A stretch of 64,000 nt of DNA from Paulownia fortunei (lineage: Eukaryota > Streptophyta > Magnoliopsida > Lamiales > Paulowniaceae), in contig CM033111.1 in assembly GCA_019321725.1 (NCBI GenBank), forward strand, positions 3,348,001-3,412,000, written 5' to 3'. Shown here one piece after another: positions 36,501-48,900 of this stretch (position 1 is the stretch's first letter; each line of letters starts with the position of its first letter). Under the pieces are notes generated by a model. That model ran no database searches. It saw nothing but the letters and a program-made list of their open reading frames with translations, and had not been told where the DNA came from. A program made the position numbers and the translations under genes.

Positions 36501-38599
36501 AATATTCATGGACAGGTACAATTTTTTCAACCTTGTAGATCACTTTCATAGTCGAGGTTTATACCGCAGAATTTTTCTAAGGTATGAACATTGCTGATTT
36601 CCTCGTTTCTAGGATTGTATACCCTGCATGGTCACTGCCTATCTTTACAGTATCCTATTTATCTGGATGATGGTTTATCTCACCTGCACAGCATAATGGA
36701 GGGGGAAGAATCAATAGGACGATATTCTCCAGAAGTAATGGTCCAGGATCCAAACAATAGGAATGCAGTTTCTCTGCTACCTCCCATAATCCTTTTCCAT
36801 GGAACTGCAGATTATTCTATTCCCTGTGATTCCAGGTCTGAATCTCATTTGTTTAATACAAGATCACATGATTTCAGTTCATTGTCTATATTAAAAGTAA
36901 AGCTGCCACCACCATTATTATCCAATAACAACATCAGGACATCTGGACACTACTAAAGAAGCGCCCCCCACCCCACCCTCCACCAACACCCACACCCACA
37001 AACATTCCTTTTTTTTTTTTTTTTCTGTTGTTGTTGGGGGCGGGGCGGGGCGGGGCGGGGCGGGGCGGGAGATGTGGTGTGGGAGTAAGAGGTAGAGGTT
37101 TAGTGTCGTCGCTATTGCTATTGTGAGTGCTCTTCCTTTCTTTACTACAACTACTTTACAATAATAATGATCAAATCTAGAGTTGTTACAACCCCAATTT
37201 TACTGTTTTTGTAACTATATTCAGTCGTTGCAAATGCATCCAGAATTTGGACATGACCATTTCTGTGCAGATATATGTAAGGACCTTGGGGAGGATGGAT
37301 TTATCTGGATAAGTCCAATCTGCGCTCCAGGAAGCTTTGATCAACCTTCATTCAACACCCAGACGACCAATTTCCCATATTTTTTAATTGGTTATATCAT
37401 AAATGAATAGGAGTTGGTGAGGAGGAAACTTTGTAACTACTCGAATTAATAAGCTTAAGACTGAAGGTTAAGAAATCTGTAAATGCAGGCTATAGCTACT
37501 AGAAGGCCAAAATGTTTGGAAACACCTCTGGCTTTGACATCATAGATTAGTAACACCAATTACAACATGGAACTGGTGTGCAGTTATGTGCAATGTATTA
37601 TTCAGAATCCAGAAAGAAAATAGCCAATTTGCAATAGAGTTTGTTTAGCTCCTTACCTGAGATATGTGCATTTAGGGAGTATTAGGAAATGTTGAAAGGT
37701 AATGCTAAAAAAAATTGAAGGGAAGACTGGATGACTATTATTGCAATGACGTCATTTCTTGATTCTCGTAGAGACGGTAGAAGAGGTTTATAGTATTTTT
37801 CTACATATTCTGTGATATATTACCATGATTTGCTGTTGGATATTGATATATTTTGGCTAGTTTTTTCGTCGATACCATCTATCTACTGCTTTTGCTTATA
37901 CTTTTGTGTCCGTGTTTCATATTTTATATAACATTGGGCTGAGATATTGTTGTTCTTACAGTAAAAGTTTTGCTGAGACTCTTCAAAGCTTGGGAGTTCA
38001 AGCTGAGTCGGTTCTGTATGAAGGAAAGACACACACTGATCTGTTCCTTCAGGTGCCTTGCTGACACAGATTGCTTCCCCCCATGTTAGAGTAGTATTTT
38101 GTTGAATAGGATCAATCCAATGTATTTAAGTTTTATTATTCACTAATCCAACGAGTTCTCTTTCATCTATCACATAGCTTCATCAGATGTTGCCTATTCA
38201 GCATCAGGTTTCATATTGTTTTGCATAAACATGACCAGGGCTTTTTCTTAATAACATCATCATCCGACAGTATGAACGAAATGTTCTCATGTTGCTGTGT
38301 GGATCTTATTTTCATTCTTTTTATTGAGAAACGTAAAGTATACTTTTATATGGGGACTATCTATGCTTGTGATTTTTCGTTCCCTTTTTTGTTTGGCTAT
38401 TTGTTCTTCTTAGATTCTTCATCTGCACAAAATTCAGGATCCCATGAGAGGCGGCAGAGATGATATGTTTGAAGACCTGGTTGCCAGGATTCATGCTGGT
38501 GACTCCGAAGCTCTTGCCAGGGATGCTACAGCACCTCCAAGAAAGCGCCTAGTACCTGAATTTATGTTGAAATTGGCCCGCAGTGTCAGCCCCTTCTGA
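30530..38599 (+). CDS. ICME: Isoprenylcysteine alpha-carbonyl methylesterase (ICME)
   Basis: ER/Golgi membrane esterase that removes the carboxyl methyl group from prenylated proteins, reversing ICMT; in Arabidopsis it affects ABA signalling. Eleven exons join in frame: 30530-30957, 32582-32658, 32837-32906, 33052-33132, 33723-33797, 35017-35118, 35208-35345, 36516-36581, 36692-36835, 37962-38052 and 38438-38599. They give 477 residues. The N-terminal 110 residues are Ser/Pro- and Arg-rich and poorly conserved in the family. A hydrophobic segment lies at about 147-170. The alpha/beta-hydrolase core shows the oxyanion motif TGGAW (about 212), the nucleophile motif GQSAGA (Ser285), [11 protein letters not shown] (Asp386) and GKTHTD (His418), so the triad is complete. 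The C-terminus is [18 protein letters not shown]. Start uncertainty: ATG at 30530, 30602 or 30632, all in frame. The intron between exons 9 and 10 carries opposing C-rich and G-rich tracts. Confidence 0.95.
36963..37069 (+). repeat. C-rich block, poly-T and (GGGGC)n tract in ICME intron 9
   Basis: A run of C-rich triplets and pentamers (36963-36990) is followed by a T tract and then a G5/(CGGGG)n tract at 37036-37069 with seven G runs separated by single C bases. The G-rich side is on the sense strand of ICME. It fits the G4 consensus and is also complementary in part to the upstream C-rich block, so a hairpin is an alternative fold. The intron borders are 36836 and 37961. Confidence 0.85.
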
Positions 38600-39057
38600 T
38601 TATCATTTTTTATCAATTCCTAGCAGCAGGGACTAAAAAATTTGGATAACTATTTTTATGTTAGAACTCTTGTATATATATCTTCTGTGGCCTAACCTAT
38701 TCTTTTGAGCATATTCAGGATACGCTCTTGAATTCTGTGCAACACTTTAGAGAAAATATCTAGAAGACTTATTGGATTTTATTATTCCCTTCAACGTCTC
38801 TGGATGTTGGTTTCTGTAATCAGTCTTTATCATTTTTTATCAGCAACAACAAAAGAAACTCAGTGAATTTATGAGAACACAAAGAAATGAAATGATTTAG
38901 TGCTTTAAGGATACATCACCATTTTATTAGGCCAAGCCATAGATGAAAGGTTACATAATCACAAGCCAACACTGCATAACATTCATAAACTTAAACCGCA
39001 GCCACAAATGGGCTGCTTAAAGAGAGTTGCACACATGAGGTTATTCAACTTTACTTC
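38600..39057. other. Convergent 3' ends of ICME and the small Lys/Pro-rich gene
   Basis: The 458 bases between two converging stop codons should carry both 3' UTRs. AATAAA-like and TTTATT-like strings are present on each strand but none can be singled out. No gene is seen. Confidence 0.6.
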
Positions 39058-39367
39058 TCATTTTTTTCCTCCTGGCTTGGCACCTGATGCCTAGAAACAC
39101 AAATGAAATATCGATTAGGTGATGTGAACAAACAATAAGACTCTTGATTATAATTGTTGTTTTTTCCATAAAACAAAAGAAGAAAAAAGAAAAAAAAATA
39201 CGCATATGTATGGACAGTGTGTACACAAGTACCTTCTTCCTAGGCTCCCGAGGCTTCTGCTCGCCCTTCGGAGGTCCCTGTTTGGAGACAGGACCTTTGG
39301 CAGGCTCTTTCTTGGCCGTGCCTTGTGATTGAGACCCAACAGGTTTCTCTGCCTTGAGTGATGCCAT
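39058..39367 (-). CDS. Small Lys/Pro-rich basic protein, 55 aa, two exons
   Basis: Exon 1 (39367-39233) encodes 45 residues, starting MASLKAEKPVGSQSQ and ending in a PREPRKK cluster. A donor (AAGAAG/gtactt) leads to exon 2 (39090-39058), which adds ASGAKPGGKK and a stop. The product is 55 residues, about one quarter Lys, with Pro, Gly and Gln making up much of the rest and no hydrophobic core, so it is probably disordered and may bind nucleic acid or ribosomes. A TATA box (CTATAAATA, minus strand, 39447-39439) lies about 72-80 bases upstream of the ATG, supporting a real gene. I believe short proteins of this kind are conserved in plants but cannot name a characterised member. Confidence 0.7.
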
Positions 39368-39438
39368 CTTTTTAGAGTTTAAGAAAGCTTAATTTTCTAC
39401 CTTGCTGATCTCGGATTTTATCCCTCTTATTGTGTACG

Positions 39439-39447
39439 TATTTATAG
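39439..39447 (-). promoter_or_regulatory. TATA box of the small Lys/Pro-rich gene
   Basis: CTATAAATA on the minus strand, placed to give a leader of roughly 40-50 bases before the ATG at 39367. Confidence 0.6.
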
Positions 39448-40320
39448 ATTCAGTACAAGTATGTGGATGGAATAAAAACTGTACTACTTGCACTAAATGC
39501 TATCCAAGAAATAGGAATAAATCAGCTGAAGGCGTCTTTTCTTGAGATGCTGCATCAGATGCTTGGAATAGAGACCATGCTCATATTATTTGAGCATCAT
39601 CCTTAGTATCGAGAATTTCACCACAAGAGAAAGGTTCGTTGATAACTGATATCATTAAGGAACAAATCAAGTAACAAAGAACAAGATATTTCAGATAATT
39701 GCACCACTACTCAGTAGTCACATTAGATATTTATGTTTGGAAGAAATCACTGTATAATTATGCTCAACTGAACAATCTGGGAACTGCTGCAGAAATAAAG
39801 ACTTAGCAGTAAATTTAGTGTGCATCACAAAAGCAATGATGCAAGTTTTCACTTTAATGTGAGTTTTCAGAGTTCCAAGTGGGGGTGGGTGGGGGGGTGG
39901 GGGGTGTGTTTGGTTCTATTTGGACAGCAAACTTATGTCGATATCAGCCGGCCATCTATTGACAGTTGCTTTGTGCCCACGAATTTCTTTTGTTGATGCC
40001 ACTGCCATAATATGCTAAAAGTGTTTCTCTGATCATATAACTTATTCTCTCATCATGCCATTATACTAATATTTTGGCTCCCGTACTTCAATCAGTACAA
40101 TTGATTTGATTACTATTGGTGTTCATCTTCGAAGACTTCCTACTCATATCGAACTATCAGAACAAAACCAGCTTCAAGATTGCTTTCAAAATGAAATGGT
40201 ATAAAGATCATGTGTAAACAAATCATGTTGTCTGTCGTAGCAATCAACTTATACAAATATCTCAATCTAATTCTGTAGCTTCAATAGACAAATTGGAGTT
40301 TGAACATTTAGTTTTACAGA
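39448..40320. other. Upstream region of the small gene, with a G-rich tract
   Basis: No gene is seen. A run of G blocks separated by single T bases at 39881-39904 (plus strand) fits the G4 consensus and lies about 515 bases upstream of the small gene's ATG. The rest is ordinary AT-rich sequence running into the 3' edge of the ABCG remnant. Confidence 0.6.
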
Positions 40321-41232
40321 CACTGAGGTTGTCCCAACCTCAAGGTTTAAGGCCTGTATCCCACTAACATTAGCATCAAAACAGCCACATCCAAAACCAT
40401 ATTATCAGTGCCAAGGTAATTTATGGCATGAAATCATCCACCCTGCATCCCAAACCTGATCCACAATCATAAACCTCATTCTGTGAATATTGCACCCCTA
40501 CAAGAAGCTTATAGCAGTAGTGGCTAAACGAAACGTATTTCAACAAATGGATAAATGGTGGGATGTGCTGAATGTAATATCTACTGGCTAGTAAAAAAAT
40601 TAGCATTAACACCGAAGCCAAGGTTGTGGCCTGTTTTACATAAACGGCACCAAAGGCTAGCCCGTGACCCTGAGAGACGAGCACATTGAGAAGAATGATC
40701 GAGAGCCTGAGGAAAAATGTAACAAGGGAAAGCTTTAGGCCGCCCATCCAATATGTGATTGTTACAAATATGGTTGGAAGTACAAGCTCCATTGATAAAT
40801 CACCAACCATTCTTGCAATAATAGGATGAAAGACAATACATTCCTAAGGAACATTTGTCTTGTCAGCATTGGCCATTCTGGTGGGAAGACGAATAGGCAT
40901 AGGCATTGAATAGTGGGAAGAGGCCCCAGAAAATTGAAAAATAGTAGTCCCACCTGTTAGAAAAGTGTGAAAAGTTCATTACAAAGTACTCTTGCCTAAG
41001 AAATTTAATCAAACTGATTTTAAAGGCTAAAAGAACTATGTAAAAACTATCACCAGAAAAATTGGCTTCTTGCAGCTACTGTCTGAATACCTGAACTTGT
41101 ATGTGATCAGCATATGAATGCCACCATAGAAGTCCAGAAAGAACTGAAACAGACCATGACTTGGAATATCCTTAAACCGGAATAGGACTCGTGTTTGCTC
41201 TCTTTTAGGCCTCTGCTTTGCAGCACCTTGAA
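40321..41232 (-). pseudogene. Decayed half-size ABCG transporter, C-terminal part only (ABCG21/ABCG14-like)
   Basis: Homology to the membrane half of a plant ABCG (WBC) transporter is recognisable but broken. Exon A (41232-41091) reads FKVLQSRGLKESKHESYSGLRIFQVM, shifts frame, then reads SVLSGLLWWHSYADHIQVQ to an intact donor (CAG/gtattc). Exon B starts at 40953 after an acceptor with VGLLFF, shifts to SIFWGLFPLFNA, shifts again to FPPEWPMLTRQ, and near 40850 shifts into a long intact stretch (40810-40421) with ARMVGDLSMELVLP, YWMGGLK, SFSHYCYKLLVGVQYS and YDCGSGLGCRVDDF. It then shifts to AINYLGTDN..LVGYR, meets a stop, and ends with TLRLGQPQ. The nucleotide-binding domain is missing. At least five frameshifts plus a stop exclude a functional product. 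Exon structure is retained, so this is not a processed copy. Confidence 0.88.
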
Positions 41233-42978
41233 TCATAGAAAAAAACACATTGTCAAGGTAAATACAAAAATAGAAACTATGAGCATTCAATGCTGGCATA
41301 GATATCATGTGAGCTTTATAAAACTAAGACAAATTCATTGCATAGATTCACAGGATTTTCACATACTTCTTGATGGTGATGATTTTCCACAATAACCTTG
41401 ACCTCAGGAGGCCCGGTGAATTTCTTCCTTCAAAACAGGATGTAGATTGTTTTTTTAAGAGTATGTGAGATATTGTTTAGTTGAGTTATGGTAATCATGG
41501 TGGTCTGGGCTTCCACAAAACTCATTTTCATCATCCTGTCTTGAATCAGGAGTGACACCTACTAAAAATGAAGATAGATTAATACAAATTGTTTAATAAT
41601 TGGAGTAGCTTCTACTATTTTCTTATTCTTTTGATATAATTGTACCAATATGAAATATATGGACAAGTTATATCATAAAAAAAAAAAAAAAACACAGATG
41701 AAATATAATGGGACCAATATGAAGTAAAGATTAGTAGTATAAAGATAGAACCTTCATTTGATCAAATCAAAAGCCAACAGGAAAACTTATTTGGTGGTCC
41801 TGTATAACGGATGTTATTTCTTGGTACATAGATGGAGATTGGCCAAACACTAACCATTTAAATATTTTTTATGGAGAAAAAATATCTTGATTTACTATCT
41901 TTTATACTGCCTAGTTTTATTTTACAAAATTTTCTATTTGATAGTGAGGTCTAATTAGCATTAATTGAAGATTGGAAACGATAATAATTTGGCTTCAAAT
42001 ATCCAGTAACTGGGAGGAATATGTTCCATGTCGTCTAAAAGCTTCTTTAAGATAGAATGAGAAAGTTACCATGTAACCATCCCACAAGTATCATCCAAAA
42101 TCTCTCGAAAATGAAAATACATTTACCAATTTTTATTCGCTCAAATCATCTCTAAAAGTTCTCTTATTTTTATATATCTCACCATCATTATATCAGTTAA
42201 AATATATATATTTACGGGAGCCAGATATCCCATCAAACAGAGCAAAAAAAAAAAAAAAGATGAAAGTAAAAGACGAAAGAAAGAAATAAAGGGTTGTAAC
42301 TATTACTGTTTTATCTTACTTAAAAAGTGACATTCATCATTAATGAAACTTTCAAAGGTGAGAAAAAGAGACAAAAAAAAAAAAGAAAAAAAAAAAGGAT
42401 AAAAGTACAAGAAGCTAGTCTCTCTAAAACAACTCCATTTCAATCTCAGAAAAGAAATGGCACAAGCATAATTCTATAAAGAGTAAGAAAAATCAGATTC
42501 CATCCTCAATCAAGGGAAAGTGATATGCCTCCAATTAATTAATTGTTGTTTAGCCAGAGAAGAGAACCTTTTGAGTGGGCCAAAAGATTTGAATCAGTTG
42601 GTTTTCTGGACTGTGACAGCGACATGATTTTACCCAAATCCTATATCTTTATATATCTGAGCTGTCTATGAAAGTGAATGAGTTTCCTGATCCTAAACAT
42701 TTTTTGTGAAAATTTAGAAAAATGCTATTCAAATTGAGTTAGGCTTAATTGGGCGGATTACTATAAATATTTAGAGGCAGTGAGATTTCAATGATTCAAA
42801 ATGAGTGACATATATCACCTAGAAGAGTTTCTGCATATGAAAAGTGGTCCATCAGTGCAAAAAACTTGTTCAAAAACCCGAGTGCATAAGCATGTAAACA
42901 ACTTGAAGCAATTTCATCAGTGATTTAGTAATACATATTTTGATGAATAAGTTGTAGTTGTAGGTATGCCAATGATGT
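41233..42978. other. Interval between the ABCG remnant and the BTPC stop codon
   Basis: Minus-strand sequence at 41300-41540 has short protein-like frames (for example PPEVKVIVENHHHQE) that could be a further worn piece of the ABCG gene, but I cannot align it to a known part. The rest is AT-rich and contains several poly-A tracts (41679-41693, 42246-42259, 42375-42398). The BTPC 3' UTR should occupy the right end. Confidence 0.45.
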
Positions 42979-45900
42979 TCAACCAGTGTTCCTCATTCCA
43001 GCAGCAATGCCATTTATCGTTATAAGCAGGGCATCTCGTAGTTTGTTGTTGTCGTCGTCTCGTCTTAACCTTTTCAGGATCTCCACCTGCAACATATTCA
43101 TTGGATTCAGATACGGAAGCCTGCTCTCAATCAGCCTCCTCAGACTTCGGTTGTTTTCTGATAATTTTTCATGTCCAGTAATCAACAGGACAAACTTTTC
43201 TGCCGTCAAAAGCTCCCTCCTTAGCTCTGCCCCCAGCTCTTGCCTGCTCTCAGACACTAAAACTTCATCATAATGCTTGGCTATTGGCATGTCTGCTTTC
43301 CCCAGAACCATTTCTATTAGGTCAATAGTGGATTGGAAGAATGGCCACTCTTTGTACATTGCTCGTAAATCTTCAGTGTGCCCCTTCTCACAGACGCCCT
43401 TCAAGCCTGCACCAACTCCAAGCCAAGCAGGGAGCACAAATCTTGTCTGCGTCCAGGCAAATACCCATGGAATTGCCCTCAGGTGTCCGATTCCAGTTGA
43501 AGTCTTTCTTCGCGTTGGACGGCTTCCAATGTTGAGAGAGCCAAGCTCAGCCTGAGGTGTGGCCTCGTGGAAGTAAGCAAGAAATTCGGGGTTTTCATAA
43601 ACTGTGTTCCGATAAGTACTACAACTGATTTTAGAAATTTCATCCATTAGATTACGCCATTTTTCTTCCTTAGGTGGTTGCGGAGGCCGTAAGGTAGCAA
43701 GAAGCACAGCTGTCGTGTAAATCTCTAACTGTCGAACAGCCATTTGTGGTAGTCCAAACTTGGCCTGCACCATTTCTCCTTGCTCTGTTGATCTTAGAGT
43801 ACCCTGATGGAAAAAAAATTTGCCATTGTTGAGATGCTGACTTATTAACAGGTAATAAAGGTGTAACCAGAGATGACAGGACATTACAAGTTTCTTGAGA
43901 AAATAGGTCAATTTAGTCCTCAAAGACACCCTTCTTTTTGCTGTGACTAAGCACAAGTGTAAATTGACTTTAAGTGGATAGTTCAAAAGGAACACAGTGA
44001 ACTGTAGTTTCCAGAAAACTACCGATAGATAATAGAATATTAGCATATACAAAATTACTTCCCATAAAAGGTTCCCGCATTTCAGTAAAGCTAGAAGAAA
44101 CCAACAGAGTGGTTCACTTCATTTGAGACAAAAAACTTGGGAAAAATGAAAATAACTAATAGAGAAAGAATGAAGGCAACACTCACCACTAAGTTCTATT
44201 CCTTAACAGTGGAACCACAAAATAAAAAAAAGACAAAAATAATTGTGCAATTATATTTCATGTGCTTCATGTGTTCTTTCAAACAATGAAACCTTTTCCT
44301 AGACAATTTCCAGAAGCACAGATAGTAAACATACTGGAATATGCATTTCATGATGTAGTTAGAAATGACCACCGAACTTGATATTTTCTGTTCATTTTGC
44401 TTCTTATATCTGCTAGTTCATGATTCCATCTGTTTTAATTGACCTTCTTTTCAAAATCTACATTACACCAAGCAACAAATTCTTACCACAACATAAATGC
44501 TCCCCTCCCTTAATTTGACAAGAATATGGGCTACTTTGTTCACTTTGCTTCTTAATTTGATTCACACTAATGTGCCAAAAGTCTATGCACAAGAAATTGA
44601 AGTGGAAGAGACAGCAAATGCACCAAAATTCTGGAGTACATCTTATTATATAAAGTAACACCTGACGAATGTTGTTAAAAAAAAAAAAGTAACAGGAGAT
44701 TCAATTAAAAAAACAGGATCTCACCATAACTGAACCAGGCGGTTGGGATTGAATGGCAAGATATGTAGGACCACCACCACGTCCAATACTGCCTCCACGC
44801 CCATGGAATAGAGTAATCTTTATGCCATATTCATTGCATGCAGCTACAACATCTTCTTGAGCTTTGTAAAGTTCCCATGCAGCAGTAAAGCGGCCAGCAT
44901 CTTTACCTGAGTCAGAATATCCAACCATCACCTGTCCATTGATATTGCTAAACGTCAGATACGCAATGAGCTGCCAGAATGAGAGAATAATTATATTACC
45001 CATACCTCCTGGTGTCCATTATGGTTCTTAACGATATGTTCACGGTACCAATCAATTGATAGTAGCTTTCTGATGACTGAACCAGCTTCTCTCAGGTCCT
45101 TCACAGTTTCAAATAGAGGAACAACCCGAAGCCTATTACAAGATAGGAATATTCTTTCGTGAGAGCCTAAATTTATACAATAAATGAGCTGATAAGAGGT
45201 AGAGAAACATGCCATATTTCCAAGTCATATGCTTTTTCCATAGCAAAACGCATTTACTCTGTCAAAAGTCTTCAAGAATCCTCCACAACACTTTAAAAGG
45301 TGTTAAAGCAAGGCCATAAAAAGTTCTCCACTTATACATTTAAGAATAAGGATAGCTACAATTTTAAGCTATATTTCTAGAAAATTTCTCTAGCAGCACA
45401 ACCATTGGTTTTCTTAAAAAGGTAACTACAAATTTTGTGTCACGTTTGTGAAAATTCTCATCAAGCATCATAACCATTTGTTTGAATTGTAATGCTGATA
45501 AACATGTTGTAAAGTCATTCAGCATTGAAAGCCCAAGGATCATAAAAGGTCTTGGCATAAAAAATGAGTAGGCACATTGTACCACACACAAAAAATTTAC
45601 GTTTTTTTTCACATAGCATCAGATAAAGTAATTTGAGATGGAATTGGGATAAGACAACTTTTTAAATGTGAAGCAGACATGTCCATCCATTTTTCTAATC
45701 TAGCATATCAAACTTATTTTCCTTATAATCTGCAGTCTAATAGTCAATTTAATCCACACAAATGGAAGCAACAACATAATATTTATTGGTTATGCTTTGT
45801 GGTAGCATTTTCAGCAGCAATGAAGGCATCTTACGTTCCACCAGGACAGGGTCTGCCTAGTTCTCCAGCAACAGCAAGGCGAGCATCCTTCTGCAGAAGC

Positions 45901-48900
45901 TCCACAGCAAGAACATCACTAGCCTGCCAGGTAACATGGCAATTATCACACCGAACCAAAGGAAGATAAAAATAATTAATTTTTGACAAAACATTGTAGT
46001 AGAATGGTAATTGCTGTAGCAACAGGGTCATTTAGAGTTGGCTACAAACTACAAGTCATACATTGGAGGCCATAGAAATCACATATGCTCCAAGTGAATC
46101 ACTTCCCAGTTCAGCGGCTACTCTGAAGGTGTCTAATACTTCTTTAACATCAGGGGCAACCTAAAAAGGGAAATAAATAACAAAATATCAGTAATAACCC
46201 TAAAATATGGCAATTGAATTTGGTATTATGATCTATGCAAACAATAACAAGCAACTAAAACAATCTCTCCAAACAAATGTAATGCCATGTTTCAAAAATC
46301 TACAGTGCATAGAAAAATTTGAGTGCACTCCATATGACTACCAAGATCAGTTTGCCTTTTGCCCACATTTCTATTGATGAAATGAAGAGAGTTAGCCATT
46401 CAAAATGAATAAAGCAAGATTTCAATCAACCAAGCCTTTTAATAACTTGCAGTTATATAACTTGACCTATATTACCAATTTTTCATTTTACTTTATTGAT
46501 ACTACTTCCCCGTATGTTTCGACTATTCTTTTTCTCCCTTTGATATTGAAATTGAAAATTTTTATTTAGGTTCTTCACTTTATTGTCTAGCCAAGCTATC
46601 ATAATTTTCACGTAAAGGACATAAGCAGATCCTTGGTATGATATAATAGCCTGAACCAAAATCAACACAAAAAATTTACTATATGATTCGAAATCCAACC
46701 GCCCACAGAATTAAATCAGAGATCAAGGTTACAAGCTCCATCAGGAACAAAGCAAAATAAAAAATATGTATGTCCTAGCTGAAGATATGAGTTAATAAGC
46801 TACTTGTTTCACCAAGACAGCAAAACTATTCAAGATTCTTCTTTAGTTAGATGATTTAGTGATGTTGAGGGAGTTATAAGCCATACTACTTTATCAAAAT
46901 TATTGAAACTGTTTTCTGCTTTATCCTCATGCTATTGTACAAGTTATTTTAGGTCATGTAAACAGATCAAATGCTAGGCGAGACTAAGGCAAGAAATATC
47001 ATTTTACAGAAATTGAATTCCGAAAAAGAAAATCAGTGCACAACTCACAGAAATAAACTAATCTTTATAACAGCTTATCTCTAGAATCAATTAAAAAAAA
47101 AAACAGATTGTTTGGCAAGATGGACCATAAATTGTGCAGCAATATAATATAATGGAGACCCGCAATTGTAATGGAGCACCTAAGAGAAAAATGAAATGGT
47201 AATGGGATGGAGTTGCCGATGTTTTTCATTATCTACATTTTACCTTTTCAAATATTTCGACTTCAATGTCAAGGTTCTTACATATACCCTTTTCTATATT
47301 CAATTCATGACTAACTCAAAATGCTCAATGCAATGCATTGAGATAGAGGTTACTCAAGTCTCATATATTGAATGGTGATACTGGGGACTGGGGAGGGGAA
47401 ATATATACTTTCGCTTAATTACATGTGGAAAGGGAAATTCTTTCTCTCCCCTCCAAGATAACACAACAGCAGCCCATGCTTTGCTTCAATTTATCTTGCT
47501 TCACTTTTTCTCTTTTCCTCTAGTATGCTGGAATAAATGACTAGGCATTGGCAAGAAGGTATACCATACATTTTTAAATAAGCATATTTTCATAGGAAAT
47601 TTGCATAGACTGTTTTAAGAATTGTAGCATTAGACTTTTCTTTTGAAGCTGTGAATGCTTTGTTTATTGAAGAAACTTTCAACATTCTATTTCTCTCTTT
47701 TAACAAGCTTAGTTTACAACTTTATGATATGTGTAAGCTTCACAAAAGTTTGATTATAGTCTTGAAAGTTACCAATTTATAGCTCCATTACGAATATCAA
47801 AAACACATCTTGATATTATGATGCTTTGTGTACCAATTTCATGGAGACATATAAGTTATCTCATAGAATATATTCATCCAGTGGTTGTTAGTGGATTGGT
47901 GACAATTGGAATTGCCTTCCCATTATGTGTTGGATTTGCTTTCTTATTTCCTTTAAAACAATATGATGTACATACCATATTTGTTTGTTTAAATTACCAC
48001 CCAACAATGCTACTTGTTTTTGGGGTGAGAGGGAGAATTGCGAGCAGTAAAGGAATAGCTGCAATAATAAGAGATGTCCAAAGCTTGACAAGGTGTGATT
48101 TACGGTAAAGCAATTACCTCTATAGTTGGAGGAACTAGTGGCCTCTTCCCTTTCAGCTCTCTTGTCAGGAATTCAAGTTTCTTATCTTCATCCCACTCAC
48201 TATAGGTACCCATATCCAGATATTTGGTTATTGCATCAAGTGTTTCTGAATGTCTACCAGATTCCTGGTACATTATGCATGACAGTTAGCACAAGTAGCA
48301 GCAGAAACAATTGGCATTTGGAACAAAAAAATGGACTTACCTGACGAAGGTCAAGCTTCATTAGCACCATCCCAAAAGTAGCAACACGTCTAATTAGGTC
48401 AGCCAGCCGGCCATCAGCTAAGATCCCGGACCCACAAGATTGCTGCAAATGTTACAATCAGTCAGTACATGAACATATCCAAATGTTAAAACAGAATAAA
48501 TATCTAACTCATTTTAAAAAAGTTATAAAGTGAAGATACCAGTGAGTCATAGCACAGTAAAAGAGGTTCCAGAAGTTGCTCTGATGTTTCATAATAATCC
48601 CAAGAATCATATTCACAAGGAAGGTCCTCAAGAAGAAGTTCCAGCCGTTTTCGTGTCTTCGAAAGCTGAATTTAGACAAAAGATACCTTGTAAGGAGATA
48701 AAATTTAAAAGTACCAGAAAGGAACAAAAAGAGTTTATCAGACAATCTCTGTCATTCAACAAGAATGCCTAATTTTATCCTCAAGCGGAAGTAGAATTTG
48801 CATTGAGCTTTGTAACGTCTTAAGTATTCGGCTAGCAAAATATACATTACCTCAAGATTGAGGCAAGGCACAACATATAAAAAAACAAACAAACAAACAA

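Noticed and set aside
42986..43555. Plus-strand frames antisense to the last BTPC exon
   Set aside because: The minus-strand exon is a highly conserved PEPC C-terminal domain. Long antisense frames are a by-product of its codon use.
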